A DNA stretch of 64,000 bases from Conchocele bisecta (taxonomy: Eukaryota; Mollusca; Bivalvia; Lucinida; Thyasiridae): assembly GCA_029237695.1 (NCBI GenBank), contig CM055266.1:119836569-119900568 (forward strand). Reading direction: 5' to 3'. The notes beneath the pieces are model-generated. The model did not search any database, was not told the origin of the DNA, and saw only the letters and a program-made list of their open reading frames with translations. Within the stretch, counting starts at the first letter, position 1, and the number at the start of each line of letters is the position of its first letter. Positions 1 to 10,422 of the stretch are shown piece by piece. Both the position numbers and the translations under genes were made by a program.

Positions 1-246
1 GAAAATGTATCAGATGATAATTCCAGCACAAAAAATATTTACACAATTCCCTAACATTTGATTGGTCCATAGCAAGTCTCTGTCCAGAATGTATATCCCA
101 GTAAACTCCATGCCGAACTACTTTCCGTAACCGTCAGGCGCAGTTAAAATAATTCTTAAGAAAACGGACAATAAACACATTGTCTTGATGAATTTATTTC
201 AAATGCTGGAATTATAAGGAATGAATGGCCTTTTTGTGGAATTTAT

Positions 247-340
247 CGGGGATATAAACTTGGAAAAGTCGCGGGAATACTGGACGAGGCCTTCCGGCCT
301 TCATCCAGTATTCCCGCGACTTTTCCAAGTTTATACCCCG
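247..340. repeat. Hairpin H1, arms ~38 bp
   Basis: Near-perfect inverted repeat around a GC-rich loop containing GGCCTTCCGGCC. The arms start CGGGGATATAAACTTGG and end with its complement. It resembles the M12 hairpins in having long arms and a GC-rich centre. Confidence 0.85.
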
Positions 341-384
341 AGAGTGGTGAAAGTACGAGTATTTTTTTTATTTCTTTCTGTAAA

Positions 385-518
385 TGTGGCTGTGACTGGA
401 GAAATTGGGCTTATGGAGGGTTTTGCGACCTGTGTATATCCAGATCAGCCTGTGCATCCGCACAGTCTGATCAGGATCTGCACTGGTCGCCATTCCATCA
501 ACGAAACACCCGTCATGC
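385..518. mobile_element. M2 palindromic MITE, half element
   Basis: M2 is a ~215 bp non-autonomous palindrome ending TGTGGCTGTGACTGGAGA, with an inner arm around GATCAGCCTGTGCATCC. Only one terminal half is present here. It stops where an M3 element begins. Confidence 0.75.
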
Positions 519-530
519 GTTGGACAAGCA

Positions 531-632
531 CAGTGAAACCTCTCTATATTGGACACCCTGTGCAACTCACTGGGTGTCCGGTTTAGAGAACAGTGGAACC
601 TCGCTAAACCGGACACCCTGGGAGGTCACTGT
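531..632. mobile_element. M3 pogo-like MITEs, tandem pair
   Basis: Two adjoining copies with ends CAGTG(G/A)AACCTC and inner GGACACCC palindromes. The end sequence resembles pogo/Tigger-type terminal repeats. The family as a whole is flanked by TA. Confidence 0.65.
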
Positions 633-982
633 ATTTGTAGTTACTAGAGACTTGTTATCAAAACCACCAAAAACAGTTCGTGTGGACGATACTCTTGGGT
701 TCAGGGTCTAATCGCTGTTTGGCAACTGCACTATATTGAATTCATAGCTATTTCTGAATAATGCAGCCAACGAAATAGTTGCGGATACGTAACACCACTG
801 GGTCCCCCTTGACCGCGGTAATGTGATGATATCCATTGCACCCCCATATAATACATTCCCTTTAAGTGTTTGTCAACGCGGTTCTTATGCGGTTCTTACA
901 GGTACATACATATCGGAACGAGATAGAAAATCTGATACTTATGTACCGATATCGGTGAAAATTGAAACAACCCAGCAATCCT

Positions 983-1145
983 AATATGGTCATATATCTT
1001 CAATTAAATCCACTTACACAGGGCCATGATAAAAAACACTTTTTATAATATTTTTTTTCTTAAAAAAATCCTGATTTTTTTTCAGCGGTCCTTGTACCGT
1101 TATATATCTTCAATTAAACCACTTTACACAGGGCCATGATAAAAC
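983..1145. repeat. M4 dispersed repeat, two units
   Basis: Two units about 107 bp apart share TTCAATTAAA, then ACACAGGGCCATGATAAAA. The same unit recurs near 16147 and 16577. The family is unrecognised. Confidence 0.6.
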
Positions 1146-1208
1146 GTTTTTATTTTTTATATTACTTTTTCAAACAGACCGGATATCCCCCTTTAATTAT
1201 ATTTACGC

Positions 1209-1513
1209 GGAGCCTATTTCACCAACATTGCAAAGTATACTTTTCTAGCAAAGTATACTTTGAGGGAGAAATTTTCAATTTAATAATACATTTATTAATT
1301 TTTATTACACTGAATTTATTACATTATCACAGCCATTTTGGCTGTGATAATGTAATAAATTCAGTATAATAATTCTGCATACTTTCAATCATCAAATATA
1401 TGCAGTTGTTAGTTCTATATGAAATAATGCATTTCAGGAAAAATAAATGATTACTCCCTCAAAGTATACTTTGCTAGAAAAGTATACTTTGCAATTTTGA
1501 TGAAATCGGCTAC
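1209..1513. mobile_element. M5 MITE (~305 bp)
   Basis: M5 elements end GTAGCC(T/G)ATTTCA and the complement. They carry a double AAGTATACTTT motif near each end and a central palindrome around CACAGCCATTTTGGCTGTG. This copy has a degenerate left end (GGAGCC). Non-coding. Confidence 0.8.
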
Positions 1514-1590
1514 AGGTTCTTGACGCTGGGAGCATGCGAATGGTAATTTAAATGATGGGGTTCGTCATTACCGGGATCCCTATAGACCTG

Positions 1591-1833
1591 GGGGCCGTTT
1601 CACTAAACTTCTTACGACTAAAATGTTCGTAAGTGCAAACCTATGATAGTCTGTAAATTTCACATTAACAATGTTTTGTTGTAAACAATTATTGGATTTA
1701 TATTTATTGAGCATAGGCTGCATAAGCAGCCTATGCTCAATAAATGTAAATCCATCAATTTAACTTTCCAGAAGATTCCAAATTTGCACTTACGAACATT
1801 TTATTCGTACGAAGTTTAGTGAAACGGGCCCCT
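1591..1833. mobile_element. M6 MITE with central palindrome core
   Basis: M6 ends are GGGGCCGTTTCACTAAAC followed by a CGTACGAC/TTCGTAAGTGC arm. The middle is the shared core palindrome (TTTATTGAGCATAGGCTGC). The element abuts the next M5 copy directly. Confidence 0.85.
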
Positions 1834-2139
1834 GTAGCCTATTTCACCAACATTGCAAAGTATACTTTCCTAGCAAAGTATACTTTGAGGGAGAAATTTT
1901 CAATTTTAGGATAAATTTATTAATTTTTATTATACTGAATTTATTACATTATCACAGCCAAAAAATGGCTGTGATAATGTAATAAATTCAGTATAATAAT
2001 TCTGCATACTGTTAATCATCAAATACATGCAGTCGTTAGTTCTATATGACATAATGCATTTCGGAAAAATAAATGATTACTCCCTCAAAGTATACTTTGC
2101 TAGAAAAGTATACTTTGCAATTTTGATGAAATCGTCTAC
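1834..2139. mobile_element. M5 MITE
   Basis: Complete copy with both termini and the central CACAGCC/GGCTGTG palindrome. It is sandwiched end to end between two M6 copies. Confidence 0.85.
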
Positions 2140-2140
2140 T

Positions 2141-2341
2141 GGGCCCGTTTCACTAAACTTCGTAAGACTAAAATGTTCGTAAGTGCAAACTTATTTACAT
2201 AAACAATTATTGGATTTGCATCTATTGAGCATAGGTTGCGTATGCTCAATAACTGTAAATCCATCAATTGAAATTTCCAGACGATCCTACATTTGCACTT
2301 ACGAACATTTTAGTCGTACGAAATCTAGTGAAACGGGCCCC
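2141..2341. mobile_element. M6 MITE
   Basis: Both GGGCCCGTTTCACTA-type ends are present, with a shortened core (TTGAGCATAGGTTGCGTATGCTCAA). Confidence 0.8.
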
Positions 2342-2415
2342 AGGTTTGGCCCTCAGGTACATTTTTCGAGGAACGAACTGGGGCGGCGTTGCCAACTGCG
2401 CTGACTTGACAGCCT

Positions 2416-2527
2416 GGGCCCGGTTGCTCAAAACATCCGTTAGCTTAACGGACTGTTAAGTCCTTAACTGAATGGTTAAAGTCTCTGTTTTAACAGAGAT
2501 TTTAACCATTCAGTTAAGGATTTAACT
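2416..2527. mobile_element. M9 foldback, truncated copy
   Basis: M9 ends are GGGCCCGGTTG(C/T)TCAAAAC, with arms built from CGTTAGCTTAACGGACTG and a TTAACCATTCAGTTAAGGA stem. This copy lacks its right end and runs straight into the next copy. Confidence 0.75.
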
Positions 2528-2699
2528 GGGCCCGGTTGCTCAAAACATCCGTTAGCTTAACGGACTGTTAACTCCTTAACTGAATGGTTAAAATCTCTGT
2601 TTTAACAGAGATTTTAACCATTCAGTTAAGGATTTAACAGTCCGTTATGGATTTAACAGTATCGTTTAAGCTAACTGGTTGTTTTGAACAACCGGGCCC
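2528..2699. mobile_element. M9 foldback, complete copy
   Basis: Both GGGCCC ends are present, with a long stem centred on CTGTTTTAACAG. Together with the preceding truncated copy it forms a direct tandem pair. Confidence 0.8.
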
Positions 2700-2904
2700 A
2701 GATATATGGCGTTTATCAGGTCTTACAGCTGACTAGATATTGTACATCTTGAGTACATAATGGAATTCCGCCGGCCCTTCAATTATTGTCTACAGTATAT
2801 TGTCACTAGGTTGGTTGTTGACTTCAGATTGAAGTGGTCAGTGTAATATAGGGGTCTAAGTCCATAGGGCACGGTCTACCACAGGTGCTTTTACATTACA
2901 AATT

Positions 2905-3008
2905 GTGCCGCATATGAAATTCATGTTTTCATATGCATTTCATATGATAATGTCATATGCAAATGATATAAAGTAAGTTAATATACATTTCATATGAAAA
3001 TCATACGA
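2905..3008. repeat. AT-rich repeat of CATATGAAAT motifs
   Basis: Several CATATG motifs in both orientations make a weak multi-stem palindrome. It lies directly upstream of an M15 tail. Confidence 0.45.
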
Positions 3009-3022
3009 TTTATTTGTTTTTT

Positions 3023-3156
3023 TATTGGTGTGTAACGGCCTATCAACAGTTAATGGTCATGTAAGGCTGGGCAAAATGGGTTAAATCCCGTTTTAACCTG
3101 CTGCATGGGGGGGAGGGGGGGGGGGTCCCAAAATCAGAACGGAATATTTACATCGA
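3023..3156 (-). mobile_element. M15 retroelement 3' tail
   Basis: On the minus strand this reads GATTTTGGGA, a C-rich run, then ACTGTTGATAGGCCGTTA and an A-rich end. I recall this tail as widespread in mollusc genomes. It could be the end of a SINE or LINE. No coding region is attached. Confidence 0.55.
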
Positions 3157-3484
3157 GAAAAAATATATTCAGAAATGTGTTTCATGTATGTACCAAACAA
3201 TAATTGATCATCCAAGACACGTTAAAAGCACCTGAGCTTAATGATTGTACTCCCTCTTATAATGCATTACTAAGTAACTAAAATGTTAGCTTATTTTGTT
3301 CTCAATTATTGGTGTTGTTTTCATGTATATTTAATGTATGTATATACATTGGTCAGTTACTTCAACATGTGATGTCGACACGGTATCTTCTTATATATAG
3401 TATCGAATCTCGTTCTTTCCGTTTTTTTAATTAATTTTCCGATTTCAATTGACAAAACTACTGTTCCTATTGATTCTTATACGT
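3157..3484. other. No gene seen; dispersed repeat similar to 60423-60535
   Basis: AT-rich. About 3250-3370 is similar, in reverse, to 60423-60535 (both have ATACATACATTAAATATAC). This is an unnamed interspersed repeat. Confidence 0.4.
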
Positions 3485-3707
3485 ACAGTCGAAACCTCCT
3501 CCTAAACCGGACACGGATAACTGTTAGTTCTGCTTATTTTTATTGGGTCCATGGTATTTATCTCCGATAACAGTGACTGCTCGTGATCGCAAAGCACACA
3601 CGCGTGTCTTGATGTACATGTAGTCATCTGTCTGTTTTACAGTGGAACCTCTCTAAGCCGGACACCCTGGATACCTCCAGGGTGTCAGGTTTAGAGAGGT
3701 TCCACTG
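3485..3707. mobile_element. M3 pogo-like element, longer form
   Basis: Runs from a degenerate end (CAGTCGAAACCTCC) to a perfect end (GAGGTTCCACTG, then TA). The inside is shared with 6746-6940. The right part, 3640-3707, is itself a compact palindrome flanked by TA on both sides. Confidence 0.65.
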
Positions 3708-3796
3708 TATAGTCACATTTTGCACCCCCCCCCCCCAACTAAATTGAGGTGGAATCCTATCCCAGGTCATTGATATTCTAATTCCCACAGACTGCA

Positions 3797-4001
3797 CCTC
3801 TGTCTGCGCTAATCTTGCAAATATTTGTATATTTCTTTATTTAAATTCTTGAATATTATGCTTGGAATCAAGCAGCTTGATTGACTGAGCCTGAGCTGTG
3901 GCTCAGGCTCAGACAATGAAGTTGCTTGATAGTGAGTTGGCATTGCCAATATATATTTAGAAACGTTGATAATCTGAGCAAGATTAACGCGGGCGGTTGT
4001 G
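3797..4001. mobile_element. M8 MITE
   Basis: M8 ends are CCGCCTGCGCTAATCTTGC-like. The core palindrome is CTGAGCCTGAGCTGTGG/CACAGCTCAGGCTCAG, flanked by AAGCAGCTTGATTG and CAATCAAGCAA. Non-coding. Confidence 0.8.
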
Positions 4002-4059
4002 TATCTAAGTCGCATTTGTATCCATCTGTAACCGTGTGGATTATCTTTCCACGTGATAT

Positions 4060-4251
4060 TACACTAAACTTCGTACGACTAAAATGTTCGTAAGTGCAAA
4101 ATATGAATTTCACATTAACAACGTGTTCAATTATTGGATTTACATTTATTGAGCAGCATAGGCTGCATATGCTCAATAAATGTAATTCCATCAAATAAAA
4201 TTTACAGTCGATCCTAAATTTTAGTCGTACAAAGTTTAGTGAAACGGCGCC
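4060..4251. mobile_element. M6 MITE, eroded left end
   Basis: CACTAAACTTCGTACGAC arms surround the shared core palindrome. The right end is GTGAAACGGCGCC. The left GGGGCC is lost. Confidence 0.75.
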
Positions 4252-4277
4252 CTGATATTACATCCCTTATCACAGCA

Positions 4278-4436
4278 CCACCATTTTCGCCGATATCGGT
4301 TTCGAAAATCAGTCATACTTTCCGTTAATGAAGTGGAAAGTTAACACAAATTTCAGAACCCGTGCGGAATACTATCGCACATGAGCTCTGACGTTTGTGT
4401 CAACTTTCCACGTCAAATACCGAAACTCGGCGATGC
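4278..4436. repeat. Imperfect palindrome with GTGGAAAGTTAACAC arms
   Basis: An inverted repeat centred on CGGAATACTATCGCACATGAG, flanked by GCCGATATCGG. It resembles M10 in layout but not in sequence. Confidence 0.5.
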
Positions 4437-4501
4437 TACAAGAGAGGTAATTCTAAAGCCGGGCTCGGGAGTAATTTCCACTCAACCACTCAACGTTGTA
4501 T

Positions 4502-4799
4502 GTAGCCGATTTCATCAAAATTGCAAAGTATACTTATCTAACAAAGTATACTTTGAGGGAGAAATTTTCAATTTTTTATTAATTTTTATTATCCTGAATG
4601 TATTACATTATCACAGCCATTTTGGCTGTGATAATGTAATAAATTCAGTATAATAATTCTGCATACTTTGAATCATCAAATATAGGCAGTCGTTATAGTT
4701 CTATATGAAATAATGCATTTCTGGAAACATAAATGATTACTCCCTCAAAGTATACTTTGCTAGATAAGTATACTTTGCAATGTTGGTGAAATAGGCTAC
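4502..4799. mobile_element. M5 MITE
   Basis: Complete copy with TGTAGCC on the left and GGCTACTG on the right. The AAGTATACTT blocks and central palindrome are intact. Confidence 0.85.
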
Positions 4800-4920
4800 T
4801 GCAGGGCCAGGCCAAGGTCTGTGTAATATTTGTATAAGGTGAGGTTTTGACATCTTGAATTTACCCGAAATTCCCCAGCCTTTTATATCAGATATTTTAC
4901 AGAAAAAAAGGTAACGTCTT

Positions 4921-4988
4921 GGGGTCAGTGAAAGCAAGGGGCTACATGTAAGTCCATTATGGCATTAGCCCCTTGTTTCCACCGACCC
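4921..4988. repeat. M16 hairpin (GGGGTCAGTGAAAGCAAGGGG)
   Basis: Inverted repeat with arms of about 24 bp and a central CATTATGG. A related copy is at 7423-7486. Confidence 0.65.
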
Positions 4989-5099
4989 CTTCAACTTGAA
5001 TTACAAAAACAAATGTTCAGAACATTTTAATTTCATGACATAAAACTACATATGTCTCAAGGATTGTTTCTCAATGATTTGCACACCAATATATTTCAT

Positions 5100-5340
5100 T
5101 AATGAGACACGCCATGTGATTGTGTACCTTCGGACATCTGCGTAATTTCATTAAATACGTTTACAAAATTTACAATACTTTTCATAATTAAAGTCAAAAG
5201 TTGACAAAATATAATTCGGCATGTACTCTAAAAAAATTGTCATCTATTGGCGCCATTTACGGAAAATATTGTAAATTTTGTAAACGTATTTCAAGAAACT
5301 ACGCACATGTCCGAAGATACAAAATCGCATGTGTCTCATT
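5100..5340. mobile_element. M10 palindromic element
   Basis: M10 ends are AATGAGACACGCCATG, followed by a CGTTTACAAAATTTACAAT arm. The two halves are near-complementary throughout. Copies also occur near 8131 and 13148. Confidence 0.75.
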
Positions 5341-5463
5341 TTAGTTAGAATTTCAGTCAGCTCACAGGCTGAGTGACTAAAAGACATCACATGGCCAATG
5401 TTTGCTGTAACAACAGCCTGACTCAGTTGTCACCGGACGTTCGCTGGAGAATGCTATGACTCC

Positions 5464-5699
5464 ATTTCACCGGTGCTGCACTCCGCGCCGGCGTAAAATG
5501 TTTCACGTCGAAATATGCACCGGTTTCGCCACTCAGAGCTATCATATACACGCATTGTTTATGCAGTATATTCTGTATGCGGGTGCTGGATTTACATTTA
5601 TTGAGCATAGGCTGCACATGTGCAGCCTATTCTCAATAAATGTAAATATATAGTAATTCGTTAGAAATCCGGTGTATATTTCGACGTGAAATAATCTCA
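5464..5699. mobile_element. M14 foldback carrying the core palindrome
   Basis: The outer arms contain TTTCACGTCGAAATAT and its complement. The middle (5588-5650) is the same palindrome that forms the centre of M6, here without any M6 end. Related to 10810-11070. Confidence 0.6.
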
Positions 5700-5858
5700 T
5701 ACCACTCTTCAACGTGACAACGCCAGATACAAATCGCTCAAGTGACGATGAAGCAACAACATCGGATGCGTTGGCTGATCTGGGACGACACTACTGTTTG
5801 CTCCACGTGTTTTTCTTTCGACTACTTTTAACTACATGTAATGTATTAAATATATTAA

Positions 5859-6290
5859 AGGTACATGCCCACTCAGTAGCCACAAACTGTTCTTTATACG
5901 AATTAAATAAGTGTATAATTGTGTCACTATTCCACCAATTCTAAACAAATTATTTCGTAATATTTATTTTACTGATAGTGACGCGCGGTGGTATGAGGCT
6001 ATTTTCATATGCAATGAGGCATGATATTTTTTAATTATTCATAAAAATTAAATGCGTCACCTGAAAAAATAGTATTTTCGACAGATTATAAAGTATGATC
6101 ATTGCACTTTAAAGGAACACGGTTATCGCCCCTGATATCAGTGTGTAAATTTGATTCTGATATGGAATGGATAATAATGCCAATCAATACGTGGGGTAAT
6201 GGTGAATGAATGTTTATTTTGCCAGGAAATGTCTCAGATGATGTCTCTGATATAAAGAACATTTTGTGCCTACTGAGTGGGCATGTACGT
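5859..6290. mobile_element. M1 MITE with TTAA target duplication
   Basis: Terminal repeats AGGTACATGCCCACTCAG and its complement lie immediately between TTAA at 5855-5858 and TTAA at 6291-6294. TTAA duplication is characteristic of piggyBac-type transposases, but the ends do not begin with the usual CCC, so that assignment is tentative. No open reading frame of note. Confidence 0.75.
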
Positions 6291-6294
6291 TTAA

Positions 6295-6531
6295 ATCCAA
6301 ACAAATATTTAAATGTAATAACGTTTTCTTCAATAACAAAAAAGTAACCAGCCAATGTTTTTATTTGATGAAACTCCATCAAAAAAGTATTGATTTTATT
6401 GCGAAAAACAAATAATTTTCCCTTGGGAACTTAACATGGGGAACATGAGAGGGACTGGGAAGTTAGACAAACAAAGAATAAACTTGAAAAGTCAGTCCAA
6501 AACCCGCCTTGATAGAATGGATTTTTTTTTT
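6295..6531. other. No recognisable feature
   Basis: AT-rich intergenic sequence. I see no repeat match elsewhere in the window except its mirror in copy 2. Confidence 0.5.
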
Positions 6532-6671
6532 TTACAATAAATTTTAAAATTTGTGAAGCGATTTTTAAAAAATATAACTTTTGTTTTCTTACTTGCATAA
6601 TCATAATGCAAGTAAGAAAACAAAAGTTATATTTTTGAAAATCGTTTCACAAATTTTAAAATTTATTGTAA
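6532..6671. repeat. Hairpin H2, arms ~65 bp
   Basis: Long, almost perfect inverted repeat centred on TGCATAATCATAATGCA. The arms contain ACAAAAGTTATATTTTT and AAATTTTAAAATTTATTG. The mirror copy is at 37018-37156. Confidence 0.85.
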
Positions 6672-6745
6672 CAAAAATATCGTTTATTAGCCCGTCAAAA
6701 CGCCATACTTTGTTATAAATGGCTTGTCAGGTAGCAATTCACAGT

Positions 6746-6940
6746 AAGTGAAACCTCTCTAAACCGGACACCCTGGGATGTTCCCAGGGTGTCCGGCTTA
6801 CAGAGGTTTTTATTGTAAACCAGGCATTTAATCATTCTGAGCCATAGCTGTCTGCTATGCGACCACGAACAGACATTATCACCTGAGATAAATGACTTTG
6901 ATGTAAATTTCTTGATGTCCGGTTTAGAGAGGTTCCGCTG
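6746..6940. mobile_element. M3 pogo-like element, longer form
   Basis: GTGAAACCTCTCTAAACC at the left end and GAGGTTCCGCTG at the right. A sub-palindrome GGACACCCTGGGATG/CCCAGGGTGTCC sits at the left. The interior matches 3485-3707. Confidence 0.7.
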
Positions 6941-7125
6941 TATTGTATTACAAGCCAGTATAAAACCAGTGAAACACGAACATTCTACAAACACGTTTTA
7001 TTTGACTGATTCTATATTTACAAAATACACAAAACACACAAAGTACAAAATATATGTTACTTACAACAGTAAAATGTGAATGCTACATGGTATACTAATA
7101 ATGCGTATCTAAATTTGTGGCTGTG

Positions 7126-7335
7126 ACTGGAGAAATGAGGCTCATGGGTTTCGCGACCAGTGTAGATCCAGATCAGCCTGTGCATTCGTACAGTCTGATC
7201 AGGATCTGCACTGTTCGCCATTCAATCAATGAATCACCCCCATGTATCATAGATTGTTATCAGGAGTGTGCTATTTAATCAGGAGCTACAACGGTCACAA
7301 ATCCCATAAGCCCCATTTCTCCAGTCACAGCCACA
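7126..7335. mobile_element. M2 MITE, complete
   Basis: Both TGTGGCTGTGACTGGAGA ends are present, with the inner GATCAGCCTGTGCATTC/GTCTGATCAGGATCTGC hairpin. About 210 bp. Confidence 0.8.
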
Positions 7336-7422
7336 TGCAAGCCCATACATGTACGCGGCAGGGGATCGAGCTGTAGGAAAATGTGGTAACATTGGCAGTT
7401 AAAAGCAACAACTACACATGAA

Positions 7423-7486
7423 TGGGTCAGTCGAAGAAGGGGGGTGAGTCCATAAAGGTCTTAGCCCCCGTCATCCACTAACCCAC
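7423..7486. repeat. M16 hairpin, second copy
   Basis: Imperfect inverted repeat GGGTCAGTCGAAGAAGGGGG...CCCCCGTCATCCACTAACCC, related to 4921-4988. Confidence 0.55.
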
Positions 7487-7534
7487 TCATATATTGCATT
7501 TGCATTAATAGCGTACATAACACCAACTTGAGCA

Positions 7535-7700
7535 ATATAGGGTTAACTGTATTGTAATATAAGGTTAACTGTATTGTAATATAGGGTTAACTGTATTGTA
7601 ATTTTGAAATTTGCGGCGTATATCAGAAAACATGTTTTCCGACCTATCATTTTCTGATATACGACGCAAATTTCAACATAACAATACGGTTAACCTATTT
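7535..7700. repeat. M11 hairpin with a 22-bp triplication on one arm
   Basis: Inverted repeat with arms containing GTCGTATATCAGAAAA and GGTTAAC(C/T)GTATTGT. On the left arm the outer motif AGGGTTAACTGTATTGTAAT is present three times in tandem. The right arm has it once. Confidence 0.75.
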
Positions 7701-8130
7701 CTAATGCACTCCTTTACTACTGGCGTAGGAATATATATTTAAATAATTTGCGACCGTTCATCAACAATGATATACCTGTACTGTATGACCATCAGCTAAT
7801 CAGATTGCATGATATTTATAGAGTGCATTAGAATTAACGTTTAACACAGTGTGTTGTACGGACACAGTTTCCTGCAATTTTTCCAGATATTTTCATTAAG
7901 TTCTTAACATAACTTACTAAAATAATGTAAAACACATCAACTAAGCATTGTACTGAATAAAAAACACAACACTATTAGATTATTTATCTTTATGTAGACA
8001 AGTTACGTCATTGTACGTTTTTATATTTTTTTAACAATAATTATCGACATTGGTGGAACATTGCACCTCCGTACAAAATGTGCAGAAATAGAAATGTGAG
8101 ACTGTTAATACGGACATGAAACATGAACGA
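7701..8130. other. No gene seen
   Basis: AT-rich. AATGCACTCCT near 7700 and GAGTGCATTAG near 7817 may be ends of a larger M11 unit. Nothing else can be supported. Confidence 0.4.
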
Positions 8131-8397
8131 TTATGAGAATCGCCGCGATTTTGTACCTACATGTAAGAACATGTGCGAGATATCATGAAAAATATTTACA
8201 AAATTTACGATATTTTCCGTAAACGACGTTGAAAGTTGACACAATTTTCATAGCAAATGCAGAATAGTATTCTGAATTTCCTATGAAACTTTCGTCATCC
8301 TTCGGCGTTATTTACAGAACATATCACATTTTCTGTAAATATATTTCATGAAAAACTAACAGTTTCTTGCGTACACAATTGCATGGCGTGTTTCTTG
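8131..8397. mobile_element. M10-like palindrome, diverged
   Basis: Shares with M10 the terminal TTGCATGGCGTG and internal AATATTTACAAAATTTACGATATTTTCC-type arms. The centre is GAATAGTATTC. Confidence 0.6.
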
Positions 8398-8417
8398 TAT
8401 GGGATGTCTGGGCACCT

Positions 8418-8654
8418 GGGGGGCCGTTTCACTAAACTTCGTACGACTAAAATGTTCGTAAGTGCAAAATTTTTATAGTCTGTAAATTGCACATCAACAC
8501 TGTTTTCTTGTAAACAATTATTGGATTTACATTTATTGAGCATAGGCTGCACATGCAGCCTATGCTCAACAAATGTAAATCCATCAATTGAAATTTCTAG
8601 ACGATCCTAAGTTTGCACATTTTTATTCGTACGAAGTTTAGTGAAACGGCCCCC
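8418..8654. mobile_element. M6 MITE, complete
   Basis: GGGGCCGTTTCACTAAAC ends on both sides and a clear core palindrome (GAGCATAGGCTGCACATGCAGCCTATGCTC). Confidence 0.85.
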
Positions 8655-8980
8655 TGACTCATACAATGACCATCATATGACCATGATAGCAAACTGGCTA
8701 TCTATTACATCAAACCGTACAGCATAATGAACAATATTAATTACAAAGTTCAATACTATGTTGAGATAGTTCCCGCCATATAAGTACCGCTTACACAAGG
8801 GCATGTCATATTTAGCATTCCGAGGGTGGGGTAGGTGGGTGGGTGCTGGAGTTTGATAAACCATCTGGTCATACATGTATAATAAAAGTGCCCAGAATTC
8901 CACACTGGAGTCAGAATTGTTGTTATGTACCACAATTGGAAAAGCTCCAAAGATTAAGCAAACAAATCAATACTCGGGTC
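8655..8980. other. No gene seen
   Basis: Short open frames occur on both strands here, but none has a recognisable domain, splice context or conserved start. Confidence 0.4.
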
Positions 8981-9231
8981 GTTAACAATGACAGCGCTAT
9001 CTTATATTTTTTGTCGTCTGCTGTTTATTTTCTATTTTCCATTTTTATCATCAAAAACATGCTCCGACAGCACTTTAGAATAATTAACAACATGCTTTGA
9101 CAGCACTTCAGAATCATTTCCATTGGAAATGATTCTGAAGTGCTGTTAAACCATGTTGTATTGAGAAATAAGTCAATATATAAAAGTAACAGCAGACGAC
9201 AATTGTTGTGAGTAGCGGTCTAAGGGTTAAT
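8981..9231. mobile_element. M7 MITE
   Basis: M7 ends are TTAACCCTTAGACCGCTA-like, followed by TTGTCGTCTGCTGTT. The centre is the CAGAATCATTTCCATTGGAAATGATTCTG palindrome. About 250 bp, non-coding. Confidence 0.8.
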
Positions 9232-9429
9232 ATTTGGTCATTAGCCACCAACACAGACATAGCTATTCACTGTCGCAGACTGAATGACAACAGTATAGAC
9301 CCTGACCGGCCGTAACGTCAGCTATATTTCTGTATCATCTACACTGTATTGTGTTACATGATCAGTACTGACTGACTCGCTGTGCTAGGGATCAGACTCT
9401 GCTGCAAGTGACCACATACTGCAGACACT

Positions 9430-9682
9430 CATTCATTCATGCATTCCGAATGGAACTAATCAATCAATCAATGATAAATCAATCTTGATTAATGGACACA
9501 TACTTCAATTATTCAATTAATTTAATTAATTCATGCATTATTAATTCATTGCATTCATTCATTCATATTCATTTCATTCATTCATTCATTCATTCTTCAT
9601 TCATTCTTCTTCATTCATTCCCATTCCATTCATTCATTCATTCCTATATTCATTCATACCTATATTAATTAATTAATTAATT
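9430..9682. repeat. Microsatellite (ATTC)n then (ATTA)n
   Basis: Irregular tetranucleotide repeats with interruptions. The mirror copy (34018-34270) differs in unit arrangement, as expected for a hypervariable locus. Confidence 0.9.
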
Positions 9683-9938
9683 GTGGCCAAGACAGAATGC
9701 TGTCTATTTTATACGAGGCAGTACATGTGGAGGAGCAGCTGCGTCGTCATTTCCCAAGACTGCTGGTGTCAGCGGGACACGGTTTTCTGGTACAGGGTGC
9801 ATGTGATGGCGTATGTTATGTTATGTTACCAGGTCGCACATTTAGCCAAAGCCACCGGGGAGAAATACGAAGTGAGAATATAACACCATACGTTACACGT
9901 GTATGTACATGGCAAACGGACTGCCACCTATCATACAC

Positions 9939-10228
9939 AGCCGGCTGCGTTAATCTTGCCCAGATTATCAAAGTTTCACAAAGTTGTAGCACAGGTCAGT
10001 CCATCAAGCTGGCAATACCAACTCGCAATCAAGCAATTTGATTGCTTGAGCATGAGCTGTAGCACAGCTCAGTCCATCAAGCTGGCAATGCCAACTCGCA
10101 ATCAACAATTTGATTTGTCTGAGCCTCAGCTGTAGCACAGCTCAGGCTAAGCCAATCATGCTGCTTGATTTCAAGTATTTTGAAATAATGCAATTGGCAA
10201 CTATTGGCAAGATTAGCGCAGGCGGTAG
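9939..10228. mobile_element. M8 MITE with internal tandem duplication
   Basis: Longer than other M8 copies because a middle block (CAAGCTGGCAATGCCAACTC through the CTGAGC stem) is repeated in tandem. Ends CGGCTGCGTTAATCTTGCC and GGCAAGATTAGCGCAGGCGG. Confidence 0.75.
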
Positions 10229-10319
10229 TGGCTTACACGGAATGTATACACTGCTCCGAATGTGTCGATCCGTATGTCACGGTACGTAACTCACTATGGG
10301 GAGAAGATGTGTGTATTCG

Positions 10320-10393
10320 TGCTCGGCTAGCTCAGTCGGTTAGAGCGATGGTACGGTAATCCAGAGGTACCCGGTTCGAGCCTCGGGTAGGAT
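10320..10393 (+). ncRNA. tRNA-like sequence (SINE head or tRNA pseudogene)
   Basis: TAGCTCAGTCGGTTAGAGC matches a pol III A box and D arm. GGTTCGAGCCT matches a B box and T-psi-C loop at tRNA-like spacing. The 3' side does not pair with the GCTCGGC acceptor strand and the anticodon stem is poor, so this is not a functional tRNA. It is best read as the head of a tRNA-derived SINE or a decayed tRNA. It lies 30 bp from a large foldback. Confidence 0.6.
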
Positions 10394-10422
10394 ATGCATG
10401 TTTCTCACCCTGTGACACGTAT

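Noticed and set aside
6086..6382. 98-codon minus-strand open frame conserved in both A copies
   Set aside because: It lies across an M1 element and both copies are simply recent duplicates, so conservation carries no information.
9430..9682. Tetranucleotide tract as a telomeric or centromeric repeat
   Set aside because: It is a short, irregular (ATTC)n microsatellite, not a telomere motif.
10320..10393. Functional tRNA gene
   Set aside because: A and B boxes are good but the acceptor stem has no 3' partner and the anticodon stem is poorly paired.
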